DNA of 64,000 nt, from positions 16,069-80,068 of the forward strand of contig JASWJB010000204.1 in assembly GCA_032433595.1 (NCBI GenBank). Direction: 5' to 3'. Below the pieces are notes generated by a model. It saw nothing but the letters and a program-made list of their open reading frames with translations. It was not told where the DNA came from and did not search any database. This stretch comes from Conoideocrella luteorostrata. Taxonomy: Eukaryota; Ascomycota; Sordariomycetes; Hypocreales; Clavicipitaceae. Of the stretch, positions 21,371 through 32,790 are shown piece after piece; position 1 is the first letter of the stretch; each line of letters starts with the position of its first letter. The position numbers were made by a program, and so were the translations under genes.

Positions 21371-23363
21371 ACTTTACTGTCTCGGAAGGATGTGGAATTG
21401 TCTCTGGAAACATGATTGTGTCAACTAAAATGCCGCACCTCAGAGTTTTGTTCAAGATGGACACACACGGCCGATGACATTTTGCAGCGAGAACCAACAC
21501 CCAACGCCACGGTACACCTGTTGGTTGTGGATGTAGTTTACGTAACAGATGGTGTGGTGTGGTGAGTCTAGTTATCTTCACACGTGTCCAGGTAGCAGAG
21601 TTTCACCGCACGTGCTGAAGACTAAGATATCGGGCGTGGCCGGGTCCTATCTAGAGTTTAAGCTAGATGTTTGACTAGACTGACGATAGCTTCGGTCACA
21701 CCGAAGATAACCTCAATGAGATGGATGGAACCTGTGCATAAGTAGCAGTCTACTTCCTCGTTAAAATAACCAGAATGCAAGGACAATTCCACTGCATCAG
21801 ATAACCACTTCCATAGCTGCTCACATTGGTACAGCCGCTCTTCAGCTGCTCGTCAGCCATTCCAAACGCCGATGAGTGGCGCATTTGCGACACCATTTGA
21901 GGTGCTGAAAGCCGGCACGACCATTTGACCGGTACTAAACACCAAAAGTAGTCAAGTCAAGTCTTATGGAATGCGGCACTCTTGTCTGTACAAGCCATTC
22001 CTCCATGATTCTGTCGACTTTCTCCCGTCCCGCCGATGCATCTACAAGTCGCCTGATCTAGACAACAGAATGATGTGGGGGGTCTCGAGGCATGAACGTT
22101 AATGACTGGATGGAGATGGCTCACAGGCAAAAGGGTACGTACTGGTCGATGCGATGCTGGCTGGGCGGAGAACCAGCGCCATGCCTTTCGAGGCTACCAG
22201 CATCGAGTACCGCCAGGACAGCCTGACCAATCAGTTAGGCCGCCAGCGCGCCGCAATGCCAGTTAATGATTGAAAGCATCCGCTAAAGGGGCAAAGTTGT
22301 CATCCCTAATTCCAGCTGAATCGTTACCGTTAGCCACCGCACCGTGGCGCCGCGCCCGAGGGTGGCTCGTCAGTTGACAGTGATCACGGTAGGGATGGTG
22401 CGTTAGGCTTTCGTAGCCTTTATAACGCCTTTATCTTGAGATGATTTCTGGTTAACAGTCTCGTATTTCGCCGATAAAACCAGCTCTGTACCAAAGCATA
22501 ACAGCAGATGTGTGGGGTGTGGTCCGGGGAAGCCATGCGTCACCACCGGTGTCGTAGTGCAACACCCTGTGTCTGGCTCAGGACCTGGTCTGTCTGGTAT
22601 TGGCGAACTACAGAACCTTCTAGTGACATAGAGTGGGGTCGCCTTTTCGTTAGCATGACCTGGCCTTCCAGACTCGAGGCGGTTTCACGACAATTGCAGG
22701 CGTCCAAGCAGGCTATGTGTGAGAAACCGACACACCATGGTGTCTACTGTGGCGAAGCATTAGCTCCGGCCGAGTATGCTCTGCAAACTCCACCGACTAT
22801 GCCAAGAGCAATGATACCGCCGAATAGCAGCAGAAATGCGGTCTAAAAATGAAGACCACATTGCCACTTAAGCTTCGACTTCTATCCATCATTTTGCCTT
22901 GCGAGGATAAATATCGGGATGGAGGGATGGCTGATTTTGACAGCAAGGGCCACAAGGCCACCAAGTTAAGACGCGGCTTTCTTGATTATCATACCTTTGC
23001 GAATTTTGAAAAGCACGGTGGGTACCGTGACCGCCGCAGCCATAAAGATTGACCGGAAGCTCCCAAACAAAATGACCTTGTGGCTAGCAGCAAATGAAGG
23101 CATCCAACGTCAAGTCAGGAGATTCATGGGATATTTTACCAGCGGTCGTCAAAATAGTCAATCTTCGGAATTACCCCCCAATCAATAGCGACGTCTTAGA
23201 CGGGGCCTGTAGCCTTGCGACTCAGCGCATCGAATTTTATTTGAGGCAGATGAACAAGTTTGCCAGCCTTTGCCTCTTAAAGTTGAGACGATGGGAAACT
23301 GCCAATGATGAAGGTATGCCCCAGTGCCACCTGGTACAAGGATAGTATCTGACGATGAAGACT
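21371..23363. other. intergenic with repeat debris
   Basis: An R3 copy lies at about 21755-21830 (GAATGCAAGGACAATTCCAC ... CCATAGCTGCTCACATTG). On the minus strand at 22846-22750 a short open stretch codes a hydrophobic segment (FLLLFGGIIALGIVGGV) preceded by an acceptor-like TTTTTAG, perhaps a lost exon of a membrane protein. CCAGTGCCACCTGGTACAAGG at 23322-23345 is also found at 54044-54065 next to an LTR. No complete gene. Confidence 0.4.
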
Positions 23364-23604
23364 GAGCAGCAAACCTTAACCAAAGAGCATCCAATGAAGC
23401 CACAACACAAAGTGGCAAGAACCGACTAATACAATTTACTGCAGGAGATGGCAGATAGGGAGCAGCAAACATTAACCGAAGAGCATCCGACAATGCCGCA
23501 ACACAAAGTGGCAAGAATTGACCAATACAAATTTGCTGCAGGAGATAGCAGACAGGGAGCAGCAAACATTAACCAAAGAGCATCCGACAAAGCTGCACCT
23601 CCCA
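23364..23604 (+). repeat. tandem repeat, about 96-97 bp period, 2.5 copies
   Basis: The unit starting GAGCAGCAAACMTTAACC recurs at 23364, 23460 and 23557, with GAGCATCCRACAAWGCC and CACAAAGTGGCAAGAA shared between copies. The minus-strand reading gives a repeated LPLCVAALSDALRLMFAAP-like frame, but the repeat itself explains this. It follows directly on a retroelement-associated motif. Confidence 0.75.
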
Positions 23605-23843
23605 CTCTAAACTTCAACAATGGATGCCCAACAAGACCAAGCAACCGATTTTGAGCCACAGCGCCAATATGTGAGTATCCTCCGATTATTTACTTTTCGA
23701 ATTTAAGGCTAATTAGCCTTAGATTAAGCAAGAAGAAATAACCGTCAACATCTTTAACCGAAACTCCGAAACAAGCCCTTCAGCCTTCACCGACCTCTCT
23801 TTCGACAGGCTTGAACTTGGAGAGCTTATACATCGCCTCAATC

Positions 23844-24125
23844 ATGCAGGTCACATCGTTCTTTCAATTGCTTACAATGGCAACGTTGCTGACATCGTCT
23901 GCGTCTGCAAGTCCGACGGGTGGATTGAAGCAGTCCGAGAGCAGGGCTGCGAATAACAGCCTAATCGCTCTCTACCACATCGCTGGATGCGGAAGTCGGG
24001 GAGGCCAGATGCCGTCCTACTGCACTGACACCGGTACTTGCAAATGCTCCGGTATCGGTGTTTACGGGTGCAAGACCCCCGATGAAACCAAGCTTTGCAA
24101 AACGAAGGGTTGTGGCTGCGCATAG
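23844..24125 (+). CDS. small secreted cysteine-rich protein
   Basis: A 93-residue protein starting at ATG 23844; an upstream in-frame ATG at 23811 would precede the signal peptide with polar residues, so the later one is preferred. Residues 1-24 (MQVTSFFQLLTMATLLTSSASAS) form a typical signal peptide. The mature part has eight cysteines, four of them in the pattern CKC...C..C.C at the C-terminus (GTCKCSG, YGCKTP, LCKTKGCGCA), enough for four disulfides. Small secreted Cys-rich proteins in filamentous fungi include effectors, antimicrobial peptides and surface proteins; I do not recognise this one and assign no activity. No intron is evident. It stands alone between repeats. Confidence 0.6.
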   Translation: MQVTSFFQLLTMATLLTSSASASPTGGLKQSESRAANNSLIALYHIAGCGSRGGQMPSYCTDTGTCKCSGIGVYGCKTPDETKLCKTKGCGCA

Positions 24126-24224
24126 AGCGCCCGTGCTAGCTGTCATAGGGAATCGCATGGAATCGCAGGGATAGTCAGTAGGAATGAATTCCACGTTGCC
24201 TCTTCAGTCTCTGGCTAGCTAGGA

Positions 24225-24325
24225 ACAAGTAGACAGAAGAGGTCTAAGCCCTCGCTAATTAGGCAGAAATGCAAGGATGATTCTACTAAATTTAATGACC
24301 GTAGCTGCCACATCGTGACACCGCG
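24225..24325 (+). repeat. dispersed repeat R3, degenerate copy
   Basis: Has TAGCTAGGAACAAG, then GGCAGAAATGCAAGGATGATTC and CGTAGCTGCCACATCGTGACA, matching the 8871, 21755 and 55163 copies with substitutions. Confidence 0.45.
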
Positions 24326-24345
24326 TATCTAACCGACTCCTATAG

Positions 24346-24774
24346 TCAGCTATCTGCTTGCATGAACAAGGTACGGAGTACGGAGTACATTAACTGCAAA
24401 TCCAGACCCCGTTCAGAATGAGATACAGTGGGTCTCCAGTAATTCCGAGCCAAGAAACAACCAAAATCGTGTAGAGTGGGCTTCTGAGTCCACCTCCGTG
24501 CCATCTTCATCCTGTTGTTGCCCGAACACATGCCCACAAAGATGGGCGCCAAACTCGTCGCAACATCCGCCGCTATACAAGGAAGCCCATACCAAGCTTC
24601 ATCCCCCCATCTGTAGCCATTTCGGAGCGCTTCGGCCATGCCACGTCCTGCAACCAGCGTAAGGTTCTCGAGTAAGCTAGCCACAGAAAACAAGATTGCC
24701 GTGACTTGTATCCGCTCCAAATTGCCACCTCCCATGCTTGAGCTCTGCACGGAGCACCTGCTCAAGATTTGCAC
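24346..24774 (-). pseudogene. unknown gene fragment with a divergent copy near 47.9-48.3 kb
   Basis: A 142-residue open frame with possible hydrophobic helices (VTAILFSVASLLENLTLVAG and SLAPIFVGMCSG). The segment around 24430-24480 (CAGTAATTCCGAGCC, then AAAATCGTGTAGAGTGGGC) has a similar counterpart at 47965-48005 (CAGTAATTCCGAGCCCCCG ... GAGTCGCGTAGAGCAGTGG), so both may descend from one gene. Neither copy shows a complete domain. Function unknown. Confidence 0.35.
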
Positions 24775-25156
24775 CGTGCCTCATGAGATGTGACGCGAGC
24801 CGGGCATGGGCGGGCGGGTCGTTGCTTAATGTACACTGTTTGCTGGTTCGGAAATATGCGCCCCAAGTGCTGAATTATTTTGTCTATCTATGTTTGTCTA
24901 GACTGTTTCCAAACCTTTGTGATTGTTAACTTACGCGAACGCTTGTTCCGCAACTAACTGTGGGGGCGATTTTTCATGCGACCAAAGTCAGAGAGCCATA
25001 GCAGCTCTATCTTAAATCGACGATGAATACTCCGTAAATGGGGGAAAAAAAAAAAAACCACCCAGTAGCTTTGGGCCTATCTTGTTGATAATTCCACTGT
25101 CAATAAATAATAAATAAAATAACCTCCTACCCTCGAGAAGCGTCTCCCTTACCGAA
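24775..25156. other. intergenic, AT-rich
   Basis: Contains an A13-like homopolymer near 25046 and short TAAATAAATAA runs. Nothing else seen. Confidence 0.4.
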
Positions 25157-25480
25157 TTGGTCAAGCTTACTCGTCAGAGCTTTAGGGTAAGAGCTGGTCG
25201 CACCCGAAAAAAACTCACCACCTTTACCACATGCGCTGATGTGTCGGCCGCACCTCTCCATAATGAGGATAATCGCGCTACCTTGATAAAATTGGTAGTT
25301 AATGGGAGGCCTATTGCCGAGCTGCAGGACGATGTACTGTATGGCGAGCTATTGTTAGGATTGACTGCCGATGAGCTGGGTTGGCCTGATGTTCACTGCA
25401 ATTTTTTGGCACCCGGAGGGTTACTCAGCCTCGACGCCAACCGCGTGCTGCACGACTACGTGATAGCTCTATCGCCTTGA
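25157..25480 (+). pseudogene. unknown coding-like segment without a start codon
   Basis: A 107-residue open frame that reads like protein (NRATLIKLVVNGRPIAEL, LLLGLTADELGWPDVHC, VLHDYVIALSP) but has no in-frame ATG. It could be a last exon whose upstream exon I cannot identify, or a gene fragment. No domain recognised. Confidence 0.3.
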
Positions 25481-25788
25481 CGCGGGACTTGTTACATGGA
25501 AAATCATGATGTATTGGGGAAGCTCCGATTTCACGACTTTTGTATATCATTTGGAATGTCACAATGAAGGAATTCTTGACCGTATGATTTGTGCATGTCA
25601 CTTGGAAAGAAAGTCACAATACAGGAACTCCGACTTCGTGATTTGTGGATGTCACTTGGTTTTATTTCCTATCGACATCGAAAAATGCAGACCTTGCCAT
25701 GCTGAGTTCTTTCCCATCCGGACGCAACACCACAAGAAAAACGAGGAACTGCAACCAACCCGCACCCCACAAACCAAACAACACCTTT

Positions 25789-26524
25789 TTAAATCGTGGT
25801 CTCGTAAGGCAGAGGAGTAACAGTCTCAGGGGGGTTGTCGGTCAGAGAAACGGTACGAGCTTCCCGGGGAAGAACAGGCATGCGCTTGACCTGGACGGTG
25901 ACACCATCGGCGGCGGCCTTCTTCTTAGCCGCAGCGTTGGACTTGACTCGCTTCAGGAAGTCCTCACGGGATCGAGAGGGCGAAACGTGCTCGACTCGGA
26001 CGTTGATTCGCTTCTCGATATATCGGTGCCAGACCTTCTTGTAAATAATGACACCGACGGAGCTCTTGGTGACATTGTAGACAACGCCAGTCTTGCCGTG
26101 GTAGACCTTGTAGGGCATACTGTTCGCCAAAGTATTAGTCTTCTGCACACGACTCCGCGCACAGAGCAAATTGGCCGCCGCATTTTTGCAGCGTTGCCCT
26201 GTCAAGAGGATGGGGACAAGATCTTGTAGGCATTCTTACCCCTTCTGAACGGCACCGTTGACCTTGATGTCAACAATATCGCCAACACTGTGCATCCAAA
26301 ATCAGTCTCTGTCCACTTTTGTTCCCCAACCATGGCCTATCGATTTCGGATGTACGAACCGGTACGTCTTCAAGTACGTGTTCAGGGCGATCATGCCCTT
26401 CTGGCGGAAGTTGCGGCTGAAGGCATACTAATTTGACGTTAGTTTCTGTCGCGAATCGATAATCGAAAAGAGGCACATGTATACGCACGCGGGTGCCCGC
26501 TCGCTTTCCGTAAGAGTGACCCAT
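25789..26524 (-). CDS. rpl21: 60S ribosomal protein L21 (eL21), four exons
   Basis: eL21 is a structural protein of the large cytosolic ribosomal subunit. Exons on the minus strand are 26524-26489, 26427-26360, 26287-26240 and 26119-25789, giving 160 residues, the usual eL21 length. The protein opens MGHSYGKRAGTR, continues YAFSRNFRQKGMIALNTYLKTYR, then [27 protein letters not shown] and VYNVTKSSVGVIIYK, all family hallmarks. Introns start GTGCGT, GTTCGT and GTAAGA and end TAG, CAG, CAG, keeping frame at every join. The long third intron (120 nt) is typical of fungal ribosomal genes. It is divergent from RPS9, and co-regulation is likely. Certain. Confidence 0.97.
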
Positions 26525-26939
26525 CTCGACTTATTTGGGGGGTTCGTGATCGAGAATTGACGAAGGTGTACAGATGGGAAGCGTCCGCCTGTGGGTGTGT
26601 GTCGAATTTGCGGCTGGTTGTGGGAGCGGCGGCTTAGATAATCCGGTTGTATTTTTTTCTGCAGGCTGGCGTCGCCAAAAGTAGGGCAACAAATGTGGGT
26701 GGGGTGGTGGTGGTCGCTTGGATGTGAACATCTTAGGGCTTCGCAAAGTCAGTGTCACGTGATCATTATGCCTGCTAGCGGAACGGAATTTTACCTCCCC
26801 ACACAACCTGAAAGATTTCCAGACTTCGCGTGCAACAATTTTAAACTCAGCCACTCAACCCAGGAGCAAGTCAAGTAAGTTTGAACAATCGCCCAGGAGA
26901 AATCCCCAAACCTCATTCATTTATTAACAATATTTCAGG
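26525..26939. promoter_or_regulatory. shared divergent promoter of rpl21 and rps9
   Basis: 415 bp separate the two start codons, with no ORF of note. The RPS9 side contains a 5'-UTR intron, GTAAGT at 26875 to TTTCAG at 26938 with a TTATTAAC branch-like site, ending two bases before the ATG. A pyrimidine/purine-skewed core and GGGTGTGTGTCG-type runs lie near 26590. Head-to-head ribosomal pairs commonly share activators; no specific factor site is claimed. Confidence 0.7.
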
Positions 26940-27676
26940 ATGCCTCCCCGCGCCCATTCCAAGACCTCGCGTGTCCCGCGTAGACCGTTCGAGTCTGCAC
27001 GATTGTCAGTAACCACCGGCCACTGAACATGAGCTTGACTCTGTTTACGTCGATTGTGAACCAAAAAAAACTGACTATATACATACAACAGGGACTCTGA
27101 GTTGAAGCTCGTTGGCGAGTATGGCCTCCGCAATAAGCGTGAGGTCTGGAGAGTCGGTCTGACTCTGTCCAAGATTCGTCGTGCTGCTCGGTAGGTCCCG
27201 CGAAAAACCTTGAAGGACCTTTAGAGAGAAGGGTAATTGATTGCTAACAACGATGGTGGTGCAGTCAACTTCTTACCCTCGACGAGAAGGACCCCAAGCG
27301 TCTCTTCGAAGGCAATGCCCTCATTCGCCGTCTTGTTCGTGTCGGTGTCCTTGACGAGTCCCGCATGAAGCTGGATTACGTGCTGGCTCTTAAGATTGAA
27401 GATTTCTTGGAGCGTCGTCTGCAGACTTGCGTCTTTAAGTTGGGCCTTGCCAAGACGATCCATCACGCCCGTGTTCTCATCCGCCAGCGCCACATCCGTG
27501 TTGGCAAGCAGATTGTCAACGTTCCTTCCTTCATCGTCCGTCTCGACTCTCAGAAGCACATTGACTTTGCTCTGAACTCTCCGTTCGGCAGCGGCCGCCC
27601 CGGTCGTGTACGCAGAAAGAAGGCCAAGGCTGCCGAGGGCGGTGCTGATGGCGACGAGGATGAGGATGACGAGTAG
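26940..27676 (+). CDS. rps9: 40S ribosomal protein S9 (uS4), three coding exons
   Basis: uS4 is an early-binding protein of the small cytosolic ribosomal subunit, important for decoding accuracy. Exons are 26940-27004, 27092-27190 and 27265-27676, giving 191 residues. The protein starts [18 protein letters not shown], then [20 protein letters not shown], and has the S4 RNA-binding fold in [17 protein letters not shown] and [19 protein letters not shown]. It ends with the acidic GDEDEDDE tail typical of fungi. Introns of 87 and 74 nt have GTCAGT and GTAGGT donors with CAG acceptors and preserve frame. A further intron sits in the 5' UTR. The gene appears intact. Confidence 0.97.
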
Positions 27677-28910
27677 AAGCATCGGCCATGCATTAATGGG
27701 TTCTCCGACATGTTATGGGGGAATTGGGGTATGATCACTCATGAGAAGACAAATCTCGTCATAGCTCGCGGCGTTGTCCGGAGGATAAAAATGGAATGAT
27801 TTTGATCAACACCAAAAATTAGAAACATTAAAAAAATTGTGAACGCCAACGTGACGTGGCCAAGTGATGAATGCGACCGCTTGGTATCTAAATGCCGTTT
27901 CATGCTGTCAGCAATGACTATGTCCCATTGCCAATATGCTGAGGCGACGAAATGAACATTTGGTTGTGAACGCAAGCCCAGCCTTACGATCCACGCCTCC
28001 ACACCCACTATTCTAAAAGAACAGCTCTTCGGCGACCGCAAGGTCTCGCTTTTAGGGCAGTACTGTTCACCATCCCCCCCTCGGGAGTAATGACCATCCC
28101 ATTTTGCATCCCGCCAGCAGCATGATGGCCCTCGTGATATATCTGTCCTGCTATAAGTTTATTCTACAGGCAAAGAACAGTCGCGCATCCACACATGCCA
28201 GTGCTCGAAGTTGCAACTTGCGGAAGAAAGCTGACTGTACCCGTGCTCCTCCCCGCCACCCTTACTGCCAGCCCAAGCTCACAAAGCTACTGACCAGATT
28301 ACTGAGTCAGTGCGCCGTGAGTAGAGAGGGAGGGGAGGGGACGAATACACACTTGGTGTTGACGGGCGGGAAGAATTTGGGCACTAACTAGCTGCAGAGT
28401 ACTCCGTACGGAGTACGTTAATTAGTCCTACCCGACCCAGACATTTATTTCCATTCCCTCCCAAGTTCGCATCTGCGCCGACATGGACCGTGGTGATGAT
28501 AAGAGAAGCTAGTAGAATTGCACGCTGTAAGATTATGTACTATAAAGCTAGGTGCTGAATTCGCACGCTGCATTGTACCCTGAAATACATATGAAAATTT
28601 TTATTGGTATTGTCGATAAATTAATCTAAGCATGTGCAGAATGCATAGGGTAGGCCCCGATGTCTCATTAATCTGTGTGGAGACTTCATTGACCTTGATT
28701 GCGGTCGCGTCGCAGTTCGGAAGTACAGCTGAGGCCGCCCTTGACAGCTTGGCATAATAATTTTATAATCCGGTTTGTATTTGCAGGAATTGCTGGTCAG
28801 TACCCTTCGTTATGGTATAGCCGGTATCTAATTATGTTTTTTTTCTTCCATATTGAGATGGGCCCGTGAGCGACGGGGGAAAAAATTACTTTAAAAAATG
28901 GTTCCATTTG
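27677..28910. other. 3' intergenic region of rps9 and SLU7
   Basis: Convergent intergenic DNA. The perfect 18 bp palindrome GTACTCCGTACGGAGTAC is at 28399-28416. Minor frames at 27739-28041 and 28104-28391 are not supported as genes. Confidence 0.5.
28399..28416. repeat. CGGAGTAC palindrome
   Basis: A perfect 18 bp palindrome formed by two inverted CGGAGTAC units. The same unit, singly or in tandem, occurs at 24371-24388 (two direct copies), 30790-30807 (direct, other strand), 17739, 49066 and, mutated, elsewhere. Confidence 0.8.
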
Positions 28911-30314
28911 CTAGCCTAATAATAATTCATCTTTCCCTAGTAATTTTGCCATAGGGTCATCTGCAGCGGCTCGTTTCCGTCGATACTCGTCCAATTCTGC
29001 TTCCGATACGCCGTTCAGCATCTCCTCGCGACTGCGCTTTTTTGCGCCCGCCTCCGTTGTATCATTTTGAGGCATTACGTCCTCTTGAGGAGGATCCACC
29101 GCCTCCTCCTCATTGGCGGCCTCGATCAAATTAGCACCTGTTCTTTGTCGCTCCGCTGCTGCCCATGCCTCTTTGCCGTCTTCTCCCGTGCAGTAACTGT
29201 TCTTAACGAATGAATGGCAACATGCGTAACCCCACTTGAAGTCTGACCACCAGCTGCCCCAAACCGAAGTGTGATTATTGATCAGGACGTTCTCGGCATA
29301 CTTTGACTTGGCGGCTTTGCGTGGCGCTCCCTTGATCAAACCTGCCTCATCGTACTCCACGTAGGTTTCTGATTCTGTGATCATCATGCTCCGCAAGGCG
29401 GCAGGCATGGCTTTTTGTCCCTCTCCGCCATACTTCTCCAGTAACTCTCTCTCACGTTCCGCACGCTTTTGTTCCGCCTCCTGTTGCTCTTTTCTCCGGA
29501 AAAAGGCGCCAGCAGTTGGGTTCGCTTGTAAATGTTGCGTTGTATCGCCACTCTTTTCTTGTGCTTCCCACGCGTATCGCTGCGCCTTTTCAAAGTCTCC
29601 TGCTTCGCCCGATGATCGCATGAACCCTTCCTCGGCGAAAAGATCTGCCACCTTGCCCCCTGTTGCTCCTCCGTCGACCAGTGATCTTGTCTTTGGGTCG
29701 TATTTTGCAGACTCTAGATCGAGGTTGAGAAGATATTTGGCCGTGTCCTCTCGTAATCGCAACTGTCGGGTTGCCGTGCTCTGATGTTTGCTCATGTCGT
29801 TCTCTTCCGCATATCTATCGCCGTCTTCGGAGTCTTCGTCATCATCCCGGTTCGTTTGTGACTTCTTCCGCAGCTCCTCCATCTGATTGAAATCTTCCAC
29901 CACGTTTCGATATTCTTTCGAGTCGTAGCCGTTCCAACGGTCTCGCTTGGCGTCCCAGCCCATCCTAACGTCTTGTATTACCTCATCTGCCTGTATGTCT
30001 CTGCCGGTCCACCTGGCCCCTTTAGCTCTTGGACGGCTTAGGCAATCCTTTGCCTTGTGTGTCATGGCGCCACAGTTTTCGCAAGCGCCTTTGCGGTACT
30101 TTGTCGCTGCCGGGCCCGTTTTCCTTCCGCGATCATACCATTGCGTCGACTCCTTCTTCTGCTCTCTTCGCTGATGCTTGAGGTAATCATTATCAACTTC
30201 TTCGCCTTCTTCGCCGGCATAAAACGGCCTTTTGCTAATGAATGAGGGAATGTAAATGTTCTCCTCTTTGTTGGTAGGGCCCGACTCCGGCTTGGATGAG
30301 GGAGCTGGAGGCAT
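28911..30314 (-). CDS. slu7: pre-mRNA splicing factor SLU7
   Basis: SLU7 acts in the nucleus at the second catalytic step of splicing, where it helps choose the 3' splice site. I prefer ATG 30314 ([13 protein letters not shown]) over 30347, giving 467 residues; the extra upstream stretch is not conserved-looking. The N-terminal block [15 protein letters not shown] and [19 protein letters not shown] are family signatures. A CCHC zinc knuckle follows at about residues 78-91 (C78-x2-C81-x4-H86-x4-C91), then [29 protein letters not shown] and [17 protein letters not shown]. The middle and C-terminus are charged and helical; [11 protein letters not shown] lies near residue 360. No intron is needed. 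Length matches fungal orthologues. Confidence 0.95.
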   Translation of the reverse strand: MPPAPSSKPESGPTNKEENIYIPSFISKRPFYAGEEGEEVDNDYLKHQRREQKKESTQWYDRGRKTGPAATKYRKGACENCGAMTHKAKDCLSRPRAKGARWTGRDIQADEVIQDVRMGWDAKRDRWNGYDSKEYRNVVEDFNQMEELRKKSQTNRDDDEDSEDGDRYAEENDMSKHQSTATRQLRLREDTAKYLLNLDLESAKYDPKTRSLVDGGATGGKVADLFAEEGFMRSSGEAGDFEKAQRYAWEAQEKSGDTTQHLQANPTAGAFFRRKEQQEAEQKRAERERELLEKYGGEGQKAMPAALRSMMITESETYVEYDEAGLIKGAPRKAAKSKYAENVLINNHTSVWGSWWSDFKWGYACCHSFVKNSYCTGEDGKEAWAAAERQRTGANLIEAANEEEAVDPPQEDVMPQNDTTEAGAKKRSREEMLNGVSEAELDEYRRKRAAADDPMAKLLGKDELLLG

Positions 30315-31957
30315 TGTAAAGGAAAGAATGCGATCACGGACGAACACAATAATGCGATCCGGAAAGCTCCGCTACCAGACGCAGTAGAGCAAACAGATAT
30401 TGGTGTGGGATGTAGCAAAAGGAAAACTGCTGCTCTCAGCTGGTCATGATAGAGGTGGATTTCGCATTTGTGAGGTGCAGCAGTGCACATGTCATTATCG
30501 CAGAAGTCGTTGAAGACAACTGGAAAGTTTGGCTGCCAAAGCGACAGATGCGCGCTGCTGGTTATCGCCACGTGATTGAGGATTATGTGATCCGCGGCGT
30601 CTTCAGCTCTATTGCCTGTTATCTTCACGTGATGAGATCGATGGGCACTTGCCAGTTATCGCCGACCCCATTATCTCCACGTGACGAGACAGAACTGAGA
30701 GATGCCCCACTCATCTGGCGTCTAAAAGTGGAGCATCCCTCGGGGAGTAAATCCTACAGAGTTCTCTGTACATCATATTGTAGCGAGCTACTCCGTACTC
30801 CGTACTCTATATCCATTTGCCAATTCTGTCTCTGTACTTCTATACGTCGCTATCTCCGGAGCCTTTGAAGCCTACCTAAGGACTTCCTTCATTAAGTTAT
30901 CTGGTCCCTTATTCTCTTCCGTCTATTTCTCACCCCCTAGCAATTCGACAGACCCAAAGGGTGCCAAAAATTTAATCCCCCCCCGTTTGTTGTAGGCCCC
31001 CTACCCTCTTCCCCTGTCTTTCCCCGCACTCCTTCCCGCGCTCTTTCCCTCACCTAACTATCTAAATAAAATTGATTTACTCCGTACAAGGGAGCATAGT
31101 TACTGCTTTAGAGTATACTTCGTTTATGTGATCCTGCGGAATCGTCCACTTTTGCCAGCTGCCACTTTAAATGTTGAGACCATAGCCAAGAACGCGCTGA
31201 TAGTCGGCTGGTGGTGGTGGTCGTTTTGGCAAGCCAACACAGGCAACCACCTCGGTCGGCTACATGATCTGACGCAACCACGACGGCGTCGAAAATCACG
31301 GCCACAGGCGGAACAAGAGGCGGACATCCGCAATTGCCGACCTCCAGAGACCTGACAAATATCCCCAATTGCTGCAACCTTTGCTTGTCCTGCCCCGACG
31401 ACGTGGCTACCTTTGGTTGCGGCAGTCTGTGTAAGTAGTATGCCGCCCGTCGCAATTCCCATGTCGACCTCAACAATGGGGACAATCCTTACCGGCGGCT
31501 GAGACTCTGAACATTGACCGGCTGCATCTCGCAGCAGGTGTCGGGTAATTTCACCAATGCCGTCGTTGCCCGTGGGACCTGTTACTGCGTGGACGGCTGC
31601 ACCGATAAGCTATTATGTTTTGACTGGTCAACAGCGCTAGCTAAAAGACGTCGTGTAACAGCTTGAGCCTCACCGAGATGCACGCTCTTGACCTGTTTAC
31701 ATCATACAACCCGTACAGAGTCGCATCTCCTCCCGTCATAATGAAAGAGCCAGTCTCGAATTCTGGTCCCAAGATATTATAGATACAATCCCATCATAAC
31801 GACCGGGCGAGTTCTATCTTGCGGCCCATCAGCTAATCACTCGGAAATATGCGTACTCTTTATTGTCCTGTTGAGCATAAAAAGAGGGCACTTTCCCTTC
31901 CTTTCACTTCATTTCGCTGGGCGGCACGCCAGATACTTTCCTCTTTTCATTCGACTC
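30315..31957. other. intergenic; short cysteine-rich coding-like stretches
   Basis: A tandem CTCCGTACTCCGTACT motif lies at 30790-30807. In the plus strand at about 31355-31438 a frame reads NCCNLCLSCPDDVATFGCG before a GTAAGT donor-like site, and at about 31540-31620 another reads GTCYCVDGCTDKLLCF. These may be exons or remains of a small Cys-rich protein, but no start or signal peptide is found. Confidence 0.35.
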
Positions 31958-32790
31958 ATGGAACATAAACAACTTCTCCCGCGGCCTGATAACCAAGCGC
32001 TTCTACCCTTGAACTATCAACCGCCGGCACTCTTAAACTATCTGTCCCCGGCACTCTTCGACCATCACCAGCCTTCGGCACTCTTCGACTACCAACATTC
32101 TCCAGCACCCTGTAGCAACCAACCTCTTCCGACACCCTTGATCGACCAGGCGGGCGCTCTCGCTTACGACATTACAATACCTTTCATCGCGCCCCCCCGG
32201 CAGAGTTTGCTCTCCGACGATCTTCTTTTCTTCCTTTACAACTTTGCCTACTTGCAGGACGCTGAAGATAAACCCAACGTCCTTATCCAAGCCATCTTTA
32301 ACCAGTACTACACGGCAGAGAAGGGCTACGCTGTTTGCTCCAACTGGTCTCCAACCGGCGACGCCAGTGACAAGGTCCACCACGCTGTGCAGCACCTTGA
32401 CGGCCATGTTGTCCAGATCCTGAGGACGAAACTGCTGTACTGCGGAACAAAGACGAGCGAGGACCCCAAGATTGCCGAGAGGCAGGTCAAGCGCGTAGCT
32501 CAGAGGAACCTCAAGAAGACGGGCGGGATTTTCATGTACGCCATGACAGGATGGGGGTCAAAGTGCGCAACTGGGTGATTGAGATGTCGCCACATGGCGG
32601 CTACGAAATGCGCCCGATGTGGGGGGTCGATGCGGAAGGTTGCAAAGAGGCATACCTTGACATTGGCAACGACGACACGGCCGAGTACATCATTCAGTGT
32701 CTTCTTATCATCAAAGGACAGGTGGACTTGGCCTGGCCGGAGTCTGGACTCTCTGGTGTGTTCACTAACGGGCTCGTTGCCGGGTTCTAG
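31958..32790 (+). pseudogene. unknown gene with one-base frameshift
   Basis: From ATG 31958 a frame runs to 32578 and then stops at TGA, while the next frame is open to 32790. In the G run of GGATGGGGGTCAAAG (about 32547-32557) one missing G would join GIFMYAMTGWG to VKVRNWVIEMSPHGG smoothly, and nothing else would be needed. The N-terminus has a proline-rich repetitive block (PPALLNYLSPALFDHHQP); the rest looks globular (FFLYNFAYLQDAEDKPNVLI, AEYIIQCLLIIKGQVDLAWP). Joined, it would be about 277 residues. A homopolymer loss may be a sequencing error, so the gene may be intact. No family recognised. Confidence 0.55.

Noticed and set aside
22508..22846. 112-residue plus-strand ORF with many Trp
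   Set aside because: Odd composition; the opposite strand carries a short hydrophobic coding-like stretch that better explains it, and neither is a supported gene.
25645..26229. 194-residue plus-strand ORF across the ribosomal gene
   Set aside because: It is antisense to RPL21 exon 4, which is certain.
29377..30245. Plus-strand Ser/Cys/Phe-rich ORFs
   Set aside because: They are shadows of the SLU7 gene on the minus strand.
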